A stretch of 64,000 nt of DNA from positions 147,501-211,500 of the forward strand of contig JAAOOA010000539.1 of the NCBI GenBank assembly GCA_012861695.1, given 5' to 3'. The first letter of the stretch is position 1; each line of letters begins with the position of its first letter. Below, one piece after another: positions 1 through 15,709 of this stretch. The position numbers and the translations under genes are program-made. The notes beneath the pieces were generated by a model that was not told where the DNA came from, did not search any database, and worked only from the letters and a program-made list of their open reading frames with translations. The stretch comes from Trematomus loennbergii. Its lineage: Eukaryota; Chordata; Actinopteri; Perciformes; Nototheniidae.

Positions 1-27
1 AGAGAGAGAGAGAGAGAGAGAGAGAGA
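1..27. repeat. (AG)n microsatellite, cut by window edge
   Basis: Uninterrupted AG dinucleotide run at the left edge; its true length is unknown because the window begins inside it. Confidence 0.95.
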
Positions 28-219
28 CTGATTCCGCAATCATTCTGCATGTTTTAGACACTTTTATTGCACAGATACGCGTGGTTCAGATGCTGGGATT
101 AGATCTGGAGAAACGTAGCTATACAGTACATGGTTTGGACAATAAGTTTGACAAAACCTGGTCACTATTTATTACCGTTATTAGAAGTCTCTTTCTCACC
201 TGATTCACTGCATCATTTT

Positions 220-2580
<2,361 letters not shown>

Positions 2581-2582
2581 AC

Positions 2583-2781
<199 letters not shown>

Positions 2782-3111
2782 GGAAATGCTCCGGCAAGCA
2801 CCGGCTGAACCCAGCATTATGATGGGATGCTGTAACTATGGCGACACTTGCCTTGCAGGGATCAGACAGTGACAAGGACACTGGAATTGTACAATATTAA
2901 GACTGTGGCATTCACTTGATTTTCTTGGATAACTACATAGATATTAAGTTATTTTAAATGTTTGTATTTGATATTATGTTGTGCCAACAAAGGTTAAATT
3001 GCCAATGAACTGAAAACAGAAAAGAAAAGCTCAATATTTTTGCAGAAATCTCCCAAAACACAAACTCAGACTCCTGTTAAAAGAAAATAAACTGGAGCAA
3101 TGTTCACCTTT
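2782..3111. other. Intergenic, nothing recognised
   Basis: Short unique-looking AT-rich stretch between the microsatellite and the following inverted-repeat element; no coding or RNA feature seen. Confidence 0.5.
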
Positions 3112-4207
3112 CAGAGGCCTGTATGACAAAGCCGGATTTTCGCTTAGCGAGCTAACTTCAGGGAAAACTCTGGGTTTCCGGTCCTACGACGCTGGTTCTC
3201 TTTTTAGCGGGCTAGATCTCCATGGTAACTTATGCTGAGCGGCTAGCCTGGTCCGGAGCAGGTTAGGTTGCAGGCTAAGAGATCAACTCAGTGAAAAAAT
3301 CGCCTGCTGACCAATCAGAGCTCAGTGTGCGGAGTTTAAAGCTATCAAGTCATATTACAGGATAGAGAAAATACAGTTTAAACTGCCGTTGCAGGAAAGA
3401 CGGCCGGCAAAAATCACCGACTGTGTGAACGTGAAAATGAATAGAATATCCCTCCCATCTTCAGAGCAATCTGACTATTATAATATTAGCGTTAAGAAAG
3501 CTTACTTAAATATCTGCCACAACATAAGTAACCGGATCAGAGTAACATTAAGTACAGTCCGCGGCACTGTGAGTGCAGACGTCGATGTGTCCCATTATCA
3601 TTCATATCACATCATAATGTATCATATATTTCCTTATTTGAGTCAGCTTCTTGAGCCGTATCTGGCCGTGCAACACTCACAGTGTCACATACTGTATGCA
3701 GAAGTATTATTTTAAGCAACACATTAAGTTGACGAAACACTCGAGTCAAATGTAATTAAAGTCAGATCCACTCGTGTCTTAGACGGGTCAGTGATTTCAT
3801 AAACCTGTTAATGTACGCATTCAAACACTTTTTCTTTTACCAGCTGTATTCACCTTGCAGGTGCAGCTATGTGGCTTTTATCCTGGATAAAGTGTTTAAG
3901 TCATGGATGTTTAAAGTTTAACTTCTTCATATTTGTCTAATATTATAGTTCACTTTTCATTCAGGAAGTATGACGCTGCGCTGTCAGTACGCTTGTCCAT
4001 GTTTGAGATTGGTCGAATGCTCCAAATACCACCCCTTTCATGTGAACGCGCACCTAACTAGATAGGACACGGCTGGCTTGAGCGATCCACTTGATAACCC
4101 ACGTCGTAGTACAGTTTAGCCAGAGCGCGTATGTTTTGGATTAGGCCAACCGGCTAACTCAAACATATCCAGGTTAGGTTGAACCGGCTTCGTAGTACAG
4201 GCCTCTG
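3112..4207. mobile_element. Non-autonomous DNA transposon with terminal inverted repeats
   Basis: Left end CAGAGGCCTGTA and right end TACAGGCCTCTG are perfect inverted repeats, continued imperfectly by AAGCCGG-type sequence just inside both ends (3126-3133 and 4183-4189). The 1.1 kb interior contains a 108-codon frame at 3389-3715 with no recognisable transposase domain. GGCCTGTACTACGAAGC-type ends are common in fish genomes. The superfamily is not assigned because no target-site duplication is clear. Confidence 0.6.
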
Positions 4208-5089
4208 ATCTGAATATGTTTCAAGCTTTGAGCTACATCTCCAATACCTCATGTCTTTTTTACCCAGAGTGCAGTGGGTCTCTAACGAAGACAGATCAGA
4301 GTGAAGTCATTTGCTTTCAGCTCGTGTCGTGTTTCCTGTATTTTCCTTTTGTTTGTTGTTGTGGTGGCAATTAAAGGCAGGATCACCCGAGGCTGTGTTT
4401 GTTTACATCTCTGTGGAAGACATGCCGTTATTACGCCAGTTTTTCTTGTTAAAAAGCAGGAATATGAGAGACAGAAAAAGCCGTTTACAAAGAGTCAGAG
4501 CTTCATTACAGCAGCTTTGGGGCCAATTTCTGCAAAACAGCACAACAACAACAACAATATAAATGCCATGAACAATACACAGAGGCTTACAACTAAAAGG
4601 GAATCATAGCATTTAAAAACCAAATGCATATTCTAAAAATAGCATGATAGGTCCACTTTAAAGAAACTTCACTGTGATCCAAAATGATCAAGAAATGACT
4701 ATTAAGAGGATTAAATTCAAAATAAAAAGGGTTAGGGTTTCACATCCAGATAACAGCTCTTCTCCAGCCAGTAGAAAGTGGAGGATATGGAAGATGACTG
4801 TGTCCTACTTCTGGACTTCTGCTGCCACCCTGAGTTGTAAAACCCTCCTTCTTTTCGGCAGCAGAGTGTGAAATAGGTTGCAGTTTTGCGCTGGGGAGCA
4901 ACAGAGAGCCGGTGAAGCAGGAGGAACTTTAGGAATTTCAATCAGCTTCCCCCTGTGAGCAGAGAGCAGCTTTAATGCCTCCTGGCAGGAACATTACAAG
5001 CTGTGCCGACAATAAAGGGAACTACATTTCCCAGGATGCCATCTGTCTGTTTGTATCACACACCTGTTGTTCCTGAGGGAAAGTCCAAA
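4208..5089. other. Intergenic, nothing recognised
   Basis: Contains CAA-rich low-complexity sequence near 4545-4560 and short open frames without recognisable domains on either strand. No gene supported. Confidence 0.5.
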
Positions 5090-6757
5090 TGTTCCGGACG
5101 TGGTCACCTTGACATATAAAGTTAAATGATTTAATTGACCTTAAAAACTTTTAGTAAACATCCATGGAGAATTGACTCGAAAAATAAAGAATGGGTCATT
5201 CTGTAATCCTGTTATGGTCTGTAAATATTCAAAATACAGTTTATTTTCTGTTAAAATACATAATTACATTACACAAAAATGTAGTGTAATGTTTCTGATT
5301 ATGTTACCTGCCAACGCACAAGGCATCGAAATGTGCATTTTTGCTAACACTGGCATTTTTACATCATGTGTTGCATAGTTATATTGATTAAGTTGAACTG
5401 TTACTATCAAATACAATTACTTAATTAGTCAAAACAGTCCTACCATGAACATGCTGAACGTTTTTGCACCAAATATCTAAAAATCTATCAGAAAAAGCCT
5501 TAAATCTTTTTAATCTCTACATGAGATATAACCTTGTTTATATATTTAACAAACATTTTTCCTTATCAACAAGCCTTAAATGAATCTCTTGTGAGTGCTA
5601 AAGTGGATTCAAAGTGGCCGAATCAAAAGGCTAATTCATCAACAGTAGCTAGCTAGCTAAATGTAGCTCTGTGATATATTCCTAAAGTGTTATTTACTCT
5701 TAATTGATGCTGAAACGCTTTAATCAAGCAATATGTCTCACCTTTAAGGAGAAATGTAGGCAAATAACCGAGGAACGTAAACCACAACAGAGCAGTTAAC
5801 GTTAGCTTAAAGTCGGATATACGTAGCATCCAAGCTCAGCTTCCTAAATAGTGGATCTGTGAACAAAAACTGTTGTAATCTGACCTGCAAAGTCCTCCTA
5901 AAGAATAACATGGTTATTTCAAAACTCCAGTCAATGGCATTGGAAATAACAGATACAACTAATACTGAACTGTAGGTAGTAAGCTACTTAGCCAGGCATG
6001 CTAACTTTAATGCTAACGTTTCTTTCATTCTTATTTTGTTTTGTGTTTTGTTGTTTTGTAATGGATAATAAAATGCCACAACTGTCAATACTGATACACT
6101 GGCATTGGTATACTGTGTTTTTTTTTAGTATATTATGTGTGTATTTGAGATAATTTACTACATGTAACTATTTAGCATATAGCTAAGCTATTAGCTCAAT
6201 TAGGATTTTACAGTAGGCTACATGTGTATATTGTTGAATGAGCATCCATGTCAAAAATGAATAACTAACTAGCGTAAATACTGCTCTTAGGTTAGATTAC
6301 TTAGCTTTGTTTGGTGGATTACAATTTGGGAGTTCAGCAAACAGTCAATCAAGTGTTATATAGATATTTAGATTAGTTAATGTTCCCGACTTGGTCACCT
6401 TGACATATACAGTAAAGTTAAATGATTTCATTGACCTTAAAACCCTTCAGTATACTTCCATGAAGAGTTTGTAATTGGAAATGTCAATTCAGCCATTCTG
6501 TTATCCAGTTATAGTCTGTAGAAATTCAAAATACAGTTTATTGTTCTGTTAAGATACATTAAAAAGCTTGAGTTCAGCTAAGATATTAGTTAAATTGGGA
6601 TTTTACAGTAGGCTACATTTGTCTGTTGTTGAATGAGCATCCATGTCAAAAATGAATAACTAACTGGCGTAAATACTGCTCTTATGATTACTTAGCTTTG
6701 TTTAGCAAACAGTCAATCAAGTGTTATAGTATTATATAGATATTTAGATGAGTTGTT
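5090..6757. repeat. Local duplication of two adjacent segments (A...B-A'-B')
   Basis: Segment A at about 5090-5275 recurs as A' at about 6385-6565; both carry GGTCACCTTGACATAT near the start and AAATACAGTTTATT near the end. Segment B at about 6190-6383 recurs as B' at about 6580-6757; both contain ACAGTAGGCTACAT and GAGCATCCATGTCAAA. The copies differ by substitutions and small indels, so this is an old duplication. No gene is seen inside. Confidence 0.75.
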
Positions 6758-7750
6758 GTTTGTCTCTTGTCCTCCACTCTCTATATCTTACATATTGTCA
6801 CAACAACACAATGTCCTTCTGTGTCGTTTAAAACAAATTACTTTCATCATTTCCTTCCCCATGCAGCTCTAACCTTCTCCACCACACAATGTTATCTGTG
6901 TTTTGTTGACATCTCTGGAAAGTTGATAACAGGTCGGGGTCTCAGACTGAAGGACAAAAGCCTTCCCTTTCTTTTGTAGAGTTATTTTTATCCTTCTGAA
7001 GGCTGACTCACTTTCAGGTTTTCCCCATGGCTGATCAGAAAGGGGCTTTCCTAATTGAATGTGTAAGTGAAGTGAAAGTCCCTTGGTTTTTGAAAAAGGA
7101 CGGCAATCCCATTAGTTTGGGCTCTGAGAAACGATCAGTCACGACAACAACAACGCCACCTAACAATTTAACGCAAAGGAAGGATTTGGAGGCAAAGTCT
7201 GCATTTGATCATTTCTATTTCTCGCAGCAGAGCCGGGTGGAAATCCAATTTTCAATTAAACGGTGTAAGAGGAAAAAAGTCCCTCCAGCGAGAACAACAA
7301 CCTCCTCCTTCATGCCGTTATGTCTTTCCTCTCATGTTCCTGTCGAACACCGATGTTCAAAACCACAGCATTGATCCATACATCTGGTGGTCTTTGTTTG
7401 CAGCGCTTTCTTTGACTGTAGCTCTCAAATCAAACGCTGCCTGCCTTCATTATGTTTCTGAGTTTAGCGTGACGACCACAGCATGTGTTGACAATCCAAT
7501 ATACAGTTTTATTGAGCTACAATAAATCTCTTGTAGTTCTGTGTAGGGTTTTTTAATTACATGTTGTGGGTGTTAATTGGGTGATTATTGGCGTTTGTAT
7601 GTAATTTAACTTGTGTTTTTAAAGATAAGGCTTTTAGTGTAGCTTCATTAACATCATATCCTGACACTTTCACAAACATTTTGAACTAGAAAAGATAACG
7701 TCTATAAAGAAGTTAAGTTAGCTTCAGCTTCTACAGTAATGTGCTCCAAC
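6758..7750. other. Intergenic, nothing firmly recognised
   Basis: A 115-codon frame at 7027-7374 (plus) begins with a plausible start but contains a Thr run from ACA repeats and no domain I recognise; I do not call it a gene. The rest is AT-rich. Confidence 0.45.
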
Positions 7751-7751
7751 A

Positions 7752-8643
7752 CAGAGACACTGCATACTGATATACACCTGAACATCAGCAGGAGAGGACT
7801 CTTTAAAGTAGAGACACTACATACTGATATACACCTGAACATCAGCAGGAGAGGACTCTTTAAAGTAGAGACACTACATACTGATATACACCTGAACATC
7901 AGCAGGAGAGGACTCTTTAAAGTAGAGACACTACATACTGATATACACCTGAACATCAGCAGGAGAGGACTCTTTAAAGTAGAGACACTACATACTGATA
8001 TACACCTGAACATCAGCAGGAGAGGACTCTTTAAAGTAGAGACACTACATACTGATATACACCTGAACATCAGCAGGAGAAGACTCTTTAAAGTAGAGAC
8101 ACTACATACTGATATACACCTGAACATCAGCAGGAGAGACTCTTTAAAGTAGAGACACTACATACTGATATACACCTGAACATCAGCAGGAGAGGACTCT
8201 TTAAAGTAGAGACACTACATACTGATATACACCTGAACATCAGCAGAAAGGACTCTTTAAAGTAGAGACACTACATACTGATATACACCTGAACATCAGC
8301 AGGAGAGGACTCTTTAAAGTAAGACACTACATACTGATATACACCTGAACATCAGCAGGAGGACTCTTTAAAGTAGAGACACTACATACTGATACACACC
8401 TGAACATCAGCAGGAGAGGACTCTTTAAAGTAGAGACACTACATACTGATATACACCTGAACATCAGCAGGAGAGGACTCTTTAAAGTAGAGACACTACA
8501 TACTGATATACACCTGAACATCAGCAGGAGAGGACTCTTTAAAGTAGAGACACTACATACTGATATACACCTGAACATCAGCAGGAGAGGACTCTTTAAA
8601 GTAGAGACACTACATACTGATATACACCTGAACATCAGCAGGA
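7752..8643. repeat. 57-bp minisatellite, array 1 (about 15-16 units)
   Basis: Tandem 57-bp units containing TACTGATATACACCTGAACA and CAGCAGGAGAGGACTC. Units are nearly identical, with occasional 1-3 base indels near 8140, 8250, 8320 and 8360. Because 57 is a multiple of three, repeated-peptide frames run open on both strands; these are not genes. The same unit occurs downstream of TRIM copies 2, 3 and 4 and, inverted, upstream of copy 4. Here it lies 4.1 kb from TRIM copy 1, so extra DNA separates them. Confidence 0.97.
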
Positions 8644-10948
8644 TTCTGTTGCTTTTTTATTTATATTATTCATTTTGTATATTTTTTTAAATGATAAATT
8701 GTTCACACATTTTCTGCACTTTTCAAATCAAATGTGTTTTTTTTCATATCCATGTCCTGTGCACCTCAGTTCCCACCAATCAGCAGGTGTCAAATGTTAA
8801 TGACTGTTTCCATGGCTACGGTCACACAGCGGTGACCTTCCCCCGCTCGGGTTAATGATTCAGAAACCTGACCAATCAGAGAGTCAGATCCAGCAACCTG
8901 TCCCTCAGAGAGGTGCACGGTGAAAGGTGCAATAAACACAAATCAGTGTGAGCTGACGGGAACAAAAGAGACACCTGTGACTTTAACATCTTGTTCATTT
9001 CTATCAAATGTTGTCCTCCTGGTTTGGCTATTTTTAAAGCACAGTATAACTAATCACCAAATCTATGTTTCACCTTTTTAAAGCAACTCTATTCCTACTT
9101 ATTACCACAAGTTTGACTCTACTTTTTGAAATGTATGATCAATAGACCTCGTCTACACAAAATCCAACCTAATTTCTGAGTTAAAAAGGACAAACATTTA
9201 CTACATTGCCCCCAGAATACCAGATGCAGTACATCTGAATACAACCCAAACCCTAATGTAAGTGATCATTTGTTCTCTTGGGAAAACGTTGCAGTACAAG
9301 CAGCCATAAAAACAAACCTTTATCCCAACATAAAACATGTACAAAGTTAAAGTAAGAACCTTTAAAAACTAAACTGTAAATCTTGACGAGGATATCTGTC
9401 TAATATCTATTCAGAATATGCCTTTACACTCGATATAAGACCTGATAACTTAAGAAGTGACGATGCAGTGAGATATAAGGTCTTGTTTTTAGACATCTTG
9501 TTAAGTCAAAGACTCTTAAAAACATTTTGTCGTATCTCAGATGATTTTACATTTCTATTGGAAAAACACCGACTAATGAATCATCAGAAAGCAGAACACT
9601 ATTGAGTATTACTGGCTTACTTCTTAACACAACATCTCCTGATCCTGGTCAAATGAAGCTCAGCGCAAGACTGGGTACATATATACATTCACTCCGCAGC
9701 TGCTTATAATCAGCTCATCACGGGCGTCTCTTTAAACTATTACATTTCACCTCAATCTCCAGCAGCCAATCACTGTGCTGCAGCCAAACTTTAAAATGGT
9801 TCTCCTCTCTCCTGCTGTCAGCGTGATTTCAGGTTGTCATGCTGCCGCCCGCCTCCTCCCCATCCACCTCCTTTCATCTTATCCAGTGCCAGGAGAGCCA
9901 ATCCAAAGACCTCATCACACCTCTTCTTCATCCCATCTCCTCATCAAATCCAGATCTTCAGCATCATCACCAGTGTCTAGACCCTGGGGGGGTTCCCTAT
10001 ATGCTCACAGCTGCATTTCCCCCTTTAGATATACGATTTCAGGATCGGGGTCTAATCGCCAAAGACTTAACATTTATCATATGGCATGCGTCAATAAATG
10101 TTCTTTAACCAAAATGAAGTCTCTCCTGATTGAAATACAGTTCAAAATAAGTTTTCCCAGCTAATTGATATAAGATGTTATTTATATAAATATCCCACCT
10201 TATTTCAGGAAATCTTACCAAGCAAATGTTCACTTGTTCTACTGGCAGATTTGTTTGACTTATTCCAAGCGAGAACACCTTGTTTTCATTATTAGTTACT
10301 TGTTTTTGGAGCATTTTTTCCAGTCAGGGAACCAAGAAAAAAAGTTTCTTTCTATTTCCCTTTTTTTGGTGATTTCCTGCCGATTCAGGGTTAAATAAAA
10401 CATCTTGCAATTTAGACATGTTGTAATTGAAATGTTACATTATGTCCACAGTAGAGGACTTGAGGACCATTTTAGTGTGAAGAGACAGCCACTAAAAAAA
10501 TAGTTTTCTGCGTAGCTGCTTTCAAAATAAAGTCTAACTGGTTTCGGTTCTGATCAGAAGTTTCAAAATAAACCTGTTATTGACCACAGATGCCCAAACT
10601 ATGCTGCAACTCAACAACAACACACAACAACAACACTAAGATGTCTGTATCATTTAATCACGTATCACAACAATTTATAGGAAAATACTATGATAATAAT
10701 ATAAAGGTATTGTATTGTTGTTTTCTGCTCAGCTCAGAGTCTGCCATACTCTCTGTATGTTTGTTATGTAATATGAACACACACACACACACACCACACA
10801 CACACACACACACACACCTCCCAACACAGCTTCATCCTCCTCCTCTTCCTCTCACCCTCTTCTGCAACAGTCATGTCACAGACTGCATCTCAGATCAGCG
10901 GGAATATTACATTTCAGCTATTTATAAACTCTGTGCATGAGAGATAAT

Positions 10949-10983
<35 letters not shown>

Positions 10984-11057
10984 CAGAAACACACACTAAC
11001 ACACTTTACATTTCCGATCAATAGCTGCTTCTGTTCTGAGCGTAGAACTGGATATTG

Positions 11058-11112
<55 letters not shown>

Positions 11113-12510
11113 TGTGTGTAAGATCATTTTTCATTGCTTTGCATTAATGTCATCACTCATCACAGTGTGTCCTGTTGTTGTTTACAAGCTTGTGTACACA
11201 ACTACAATTATTTGTATTTTATTTCATAGTTGGTACTGTTCCTAATGTTTTCATAAACTGACTCCCAATAATTTGTATTTTATTTAATCTTATGTATTGA
11301 TTTATTTATATACATTTTCACATAATTATTGTATTTATTACTTATTAAAGTACTTCTATATTTGATGTACATTTAATTTGGATATTTATGATTCATTTAT
11401 ATACACTGTATTGTATATTTTCTGGTACTGTCATTTTGTAATTCATGAATTAACTTAGTATATTATTCTTTTGATTTTACCTATAACATTATTTATACAT
11501 GTATCTATTTAAATTTTTATATTTTCTGGTACAGTGTAAATGTTATTTGTAATTCTTAATAATAAAAACATATATAAGATGTATTTTATTAATGTGTATA
11601 TAGTTTTATTCCTAATTGATTATTTCAATTATTTAATGTATGTAAATCTTCAAATAAATAAATGTTATTTTTAATTCATATATCGTATTTATAGGCCTAA
11701 AACATAATTTTATACACATTTTCTGCATTGTATTACCTATATTTTTCTGCATCAAATATTTGTATCTTTACTAAGATATTATTAATTATTATTGTATTAT
11801 TTTTTCAGCCTCGTCCTGCACTTCACATGTTGACAGGGTCTCCTTTGCACGCAGCAGCCCTTAAATCCTGCTCCTGGTTTATTTCCCTAATATTCCTGTG
11901 TTATTTCGCTGATATTCCTGTCTTATTCCTGGTTTATTTGCACAGTTTATTCCAGCAGAAATCCCAGGATCACCGTGTTTGTTTTTTCCAGGTGAATCTA
12001 CAAATATTGACACAGAGCAGAAACAGAAATGGTCTCCTCGGGTCGTTGTTTCTGCAGAAATGGCTTCGAGGAAGGGGATAGAAACACTAACAAAAACGCA
12101 GCTAATTATTAAACATAATTCTCCTTTAATCCACTCACCGATTCTCCTGTCAGCAGCAGTGGAGAAGCAGCTCAAGGAAACGAGGAAGAGGAGGCGGAGG
12201 AAGGAAAAGGCTCCATGTCTCCTCTGGGTTTTTTTATTCTCTCAAGGTGTTTAAAGGGCCATTTTATTTACTCTCTCCTCACCGAGGTTTGGTTGGATTT
12301 CCGGCCGCCTCAGAGTGTCTGCTCGGCGGATAGAGGAGCAGAGGAGAGCCGGGGATGGATGGATGTTGGAGGAGAGGAGAGAGGAGGCAGGGCGTTTCTG
12401 CTTCAGGAGAATCAGACCCAACTGCGTCAAGGCAGGTTTGGTTGGATAAGGTACTTCCGGGGAAGGTTTTCAAATAAAAGTCTGGAAAATTGAGTTGTTG
12501 CATTTTCCAA
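8644..12510. other. AT-rich intergenic region with repeat fragments and microsatellites
   Basis: No gene supported. 9200-9560 and 10150-10320 resemble ends of a common fish repeat with AAATCTTACCAAGCAAAT and ACTTGTTTTTGGAGCATTT motifs. CA/GT microsatellites lie at about 10778-10817, 10951-10981 and 11060-11119. 11220-11810 is very AT-rich. 12180-12430 is more GC-rich and purine-rich with an ACTTCCGGG motif near 12451; this could be a fragment of a promoter or of a repeat, and no transcript structure can be argued. Confidence 0.5.
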
Positions 12511-12514
12511 AATA

Positions 12515-12600
12515 AAAATAAAATAAGATAAGATAGACAAGATGGACCTTTATTAATCTCCGTGGGGAAATTCAGTAGTTTAACAGCAACAGGGTAAGAA
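12515..12600 (-). mobile_element. LINE 3'-end fragment (minus)
   Basis: Read on the minus strand, the sequence runs from CCCCACGGAGATTAATAAAG into an ATCTT/TTATC tandem tail (GATAAGATAAG on the plus strand), a configuration typical of 3' tails of fish non-LTR elements of the Rex1/CR1 kind. Only the tail is present. Clade assignment is an inference. Confidence 0.45.
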
Positions 12601-12793
12601 GAATGAAAAACAGCACAGATTCACACAGATTAATAAAATGAAAGATAACAATTAAAAATGATAAAATAACTATAAAATAATAAATGAATTAAAATGAACA
12701 TATAAACATATTAGATATATTTACATGTGTGTGTGAAAACAGTGATTACTGATGAATCACACGAATAAATGCACTGTTTAAGGAAAGATGAGT

Positions 12794-13338
12794 CATCTCA
12801 CATCTTGAAAATAGAAACACAATTTATTACAAACTCAACCTGTTAGCTTTTCTTTTTATGACTTTTCTTTAATGTGTTTTATTTCCTTCTTCAAACTTTC
12901 ATTATGCATTCAACACATTGAGACTTAGTAAAATAAAAGACATTTAGAATAAAATATCTACAATGAAAGAAGCTCTGGTGCTTTCTCTCTCTCATGCTTT
13001 ACAAGAGAAACAACAACATACAAATACATCAATATCGATATTCAACAAATATTTAGAGCAAAGTTTACATTTCCATGCAGAGAAATATGAGTTGAGGTTA
13101 ACAGAAATCCTCCTGAGCAGTGACAGCCTCCATGGCTAAACAGACACAGGAAGGAGCGCCGCCTAAAGAAACTCCAACATCTACAGAACAACTCATGAGA
13201 AGATGTTAAAGCACATCCCATAATGTTTGATTGACAGCTGATCTCTGTGCAGTGAAGACATGAACAATCAGCTCTCAGCAACAATGATGGACACACAATG
13301 AGTTTAAGAAGTAGAAGAGTTCCTCAAATGACTTCAGG
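12794..13338 (-). other. 3' UTR / 3' flank of TRIM copy 1
   Basis: Homologous to the segments just 3' of TRIM copies 2 (24655-25186), 3 (39833-40365) and 4 (56640-57168), so it belongs to the duplicated gene unit. An AATAAA signal on the minus strand (TTTATT at about 12822-12827) is conserved in all four and is a reasonable poly(A) site. A minus-strand frame of 84 codons (13042-13296) is open here and in copy 3 but is broken in the others and is unlikely to be coding. Confidence 0.6.
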
Positions 13339-15255
<1,917 letters not shown>

Positions 15256-15400
15256 CAGGGTGTGTTATCTGTCATTAACTTTACAATACATTACATTTCC
15301 TTTAGCTGACACTTTTATCCAAAGCGACTTACAATGCATTCGACCAAGAAGATACAAACTTGAAGAAAACAGGGTACCACTTTACAATGAGACTACCCTT
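15256..15400. mobile_element. Common fish repeat fragment (MITE-like)
   Basis: Contains the phrase CTTTTATCCAAAGCGACTTA, a very widespread teleost interspersed repeat, followed by GGGTACCACTTTACAAT, the start of another frequent fish MITE. The same stretch follows TRIM copy 2 at 27140-27260, where it is interrupted by an LTR element. Confidence 0.55.
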
Positions 15401-15709
15401 ATAAAGGATTCATACAGGGTTTATAATTAGGTTATTAATTAGGTTGTAAACACTTTATTAATCATTAAGAACCATTTATAAACCAGTTCTAACATAGTTT
15501 TCATACATCAACACAGGCTCACTATTTGGCAAGATGACTAAGCCTTATATTGGCTACCTAGCTTACTTCGTCTTCTTCATCAGCCAGCATCCTTGGTATC
15601 TGTCGTTCACTGAGTTGATTCCCCCCCATCCATCTTGATGTTTCTTGGCATCTCTTTATGACCATTTATTAATGAGTAACTACCATTTATAATTTTGTTA
15701 AGTTATATT

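Noticed and set aside
7027..7374. 115-codon plus frame starting MADQKG
   Set aside because: No recognisable domain, a Thr run from a simple repeat, and no splice or promoter context.
7702..8635. Open frames with a 19-residue repeat on both strands across the minisatellite
   Set aside because: The 57-bp period is a multiple of three, so any stop-free unit stays open in several frames; the same occurs in arrays 3 and 5 without flanking gene signals.
9775..10164. 129-codon plus frame rich in Ser/Pro/His
   Set aside because: Composition follows CT-rich repeat-like DNA; no domain and the region looks like an interspersed repeat with an AATAAATG end.
12180..12460. GC-richer segment with ACTTCCGGG considered as a CpG promoter of a host gene
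   Set aside because: No coding exon follows on either strand, and a LINE tail begins within 60 bases.
13042..13296. 84-codon Cys-rich minus frame, open also at 40069-40323
   Set aside because: It lies in the 3' UTR of the duplicated TRIM gene; similarity only reflects the duplication, and it is disrupted in copies 2 and 4.
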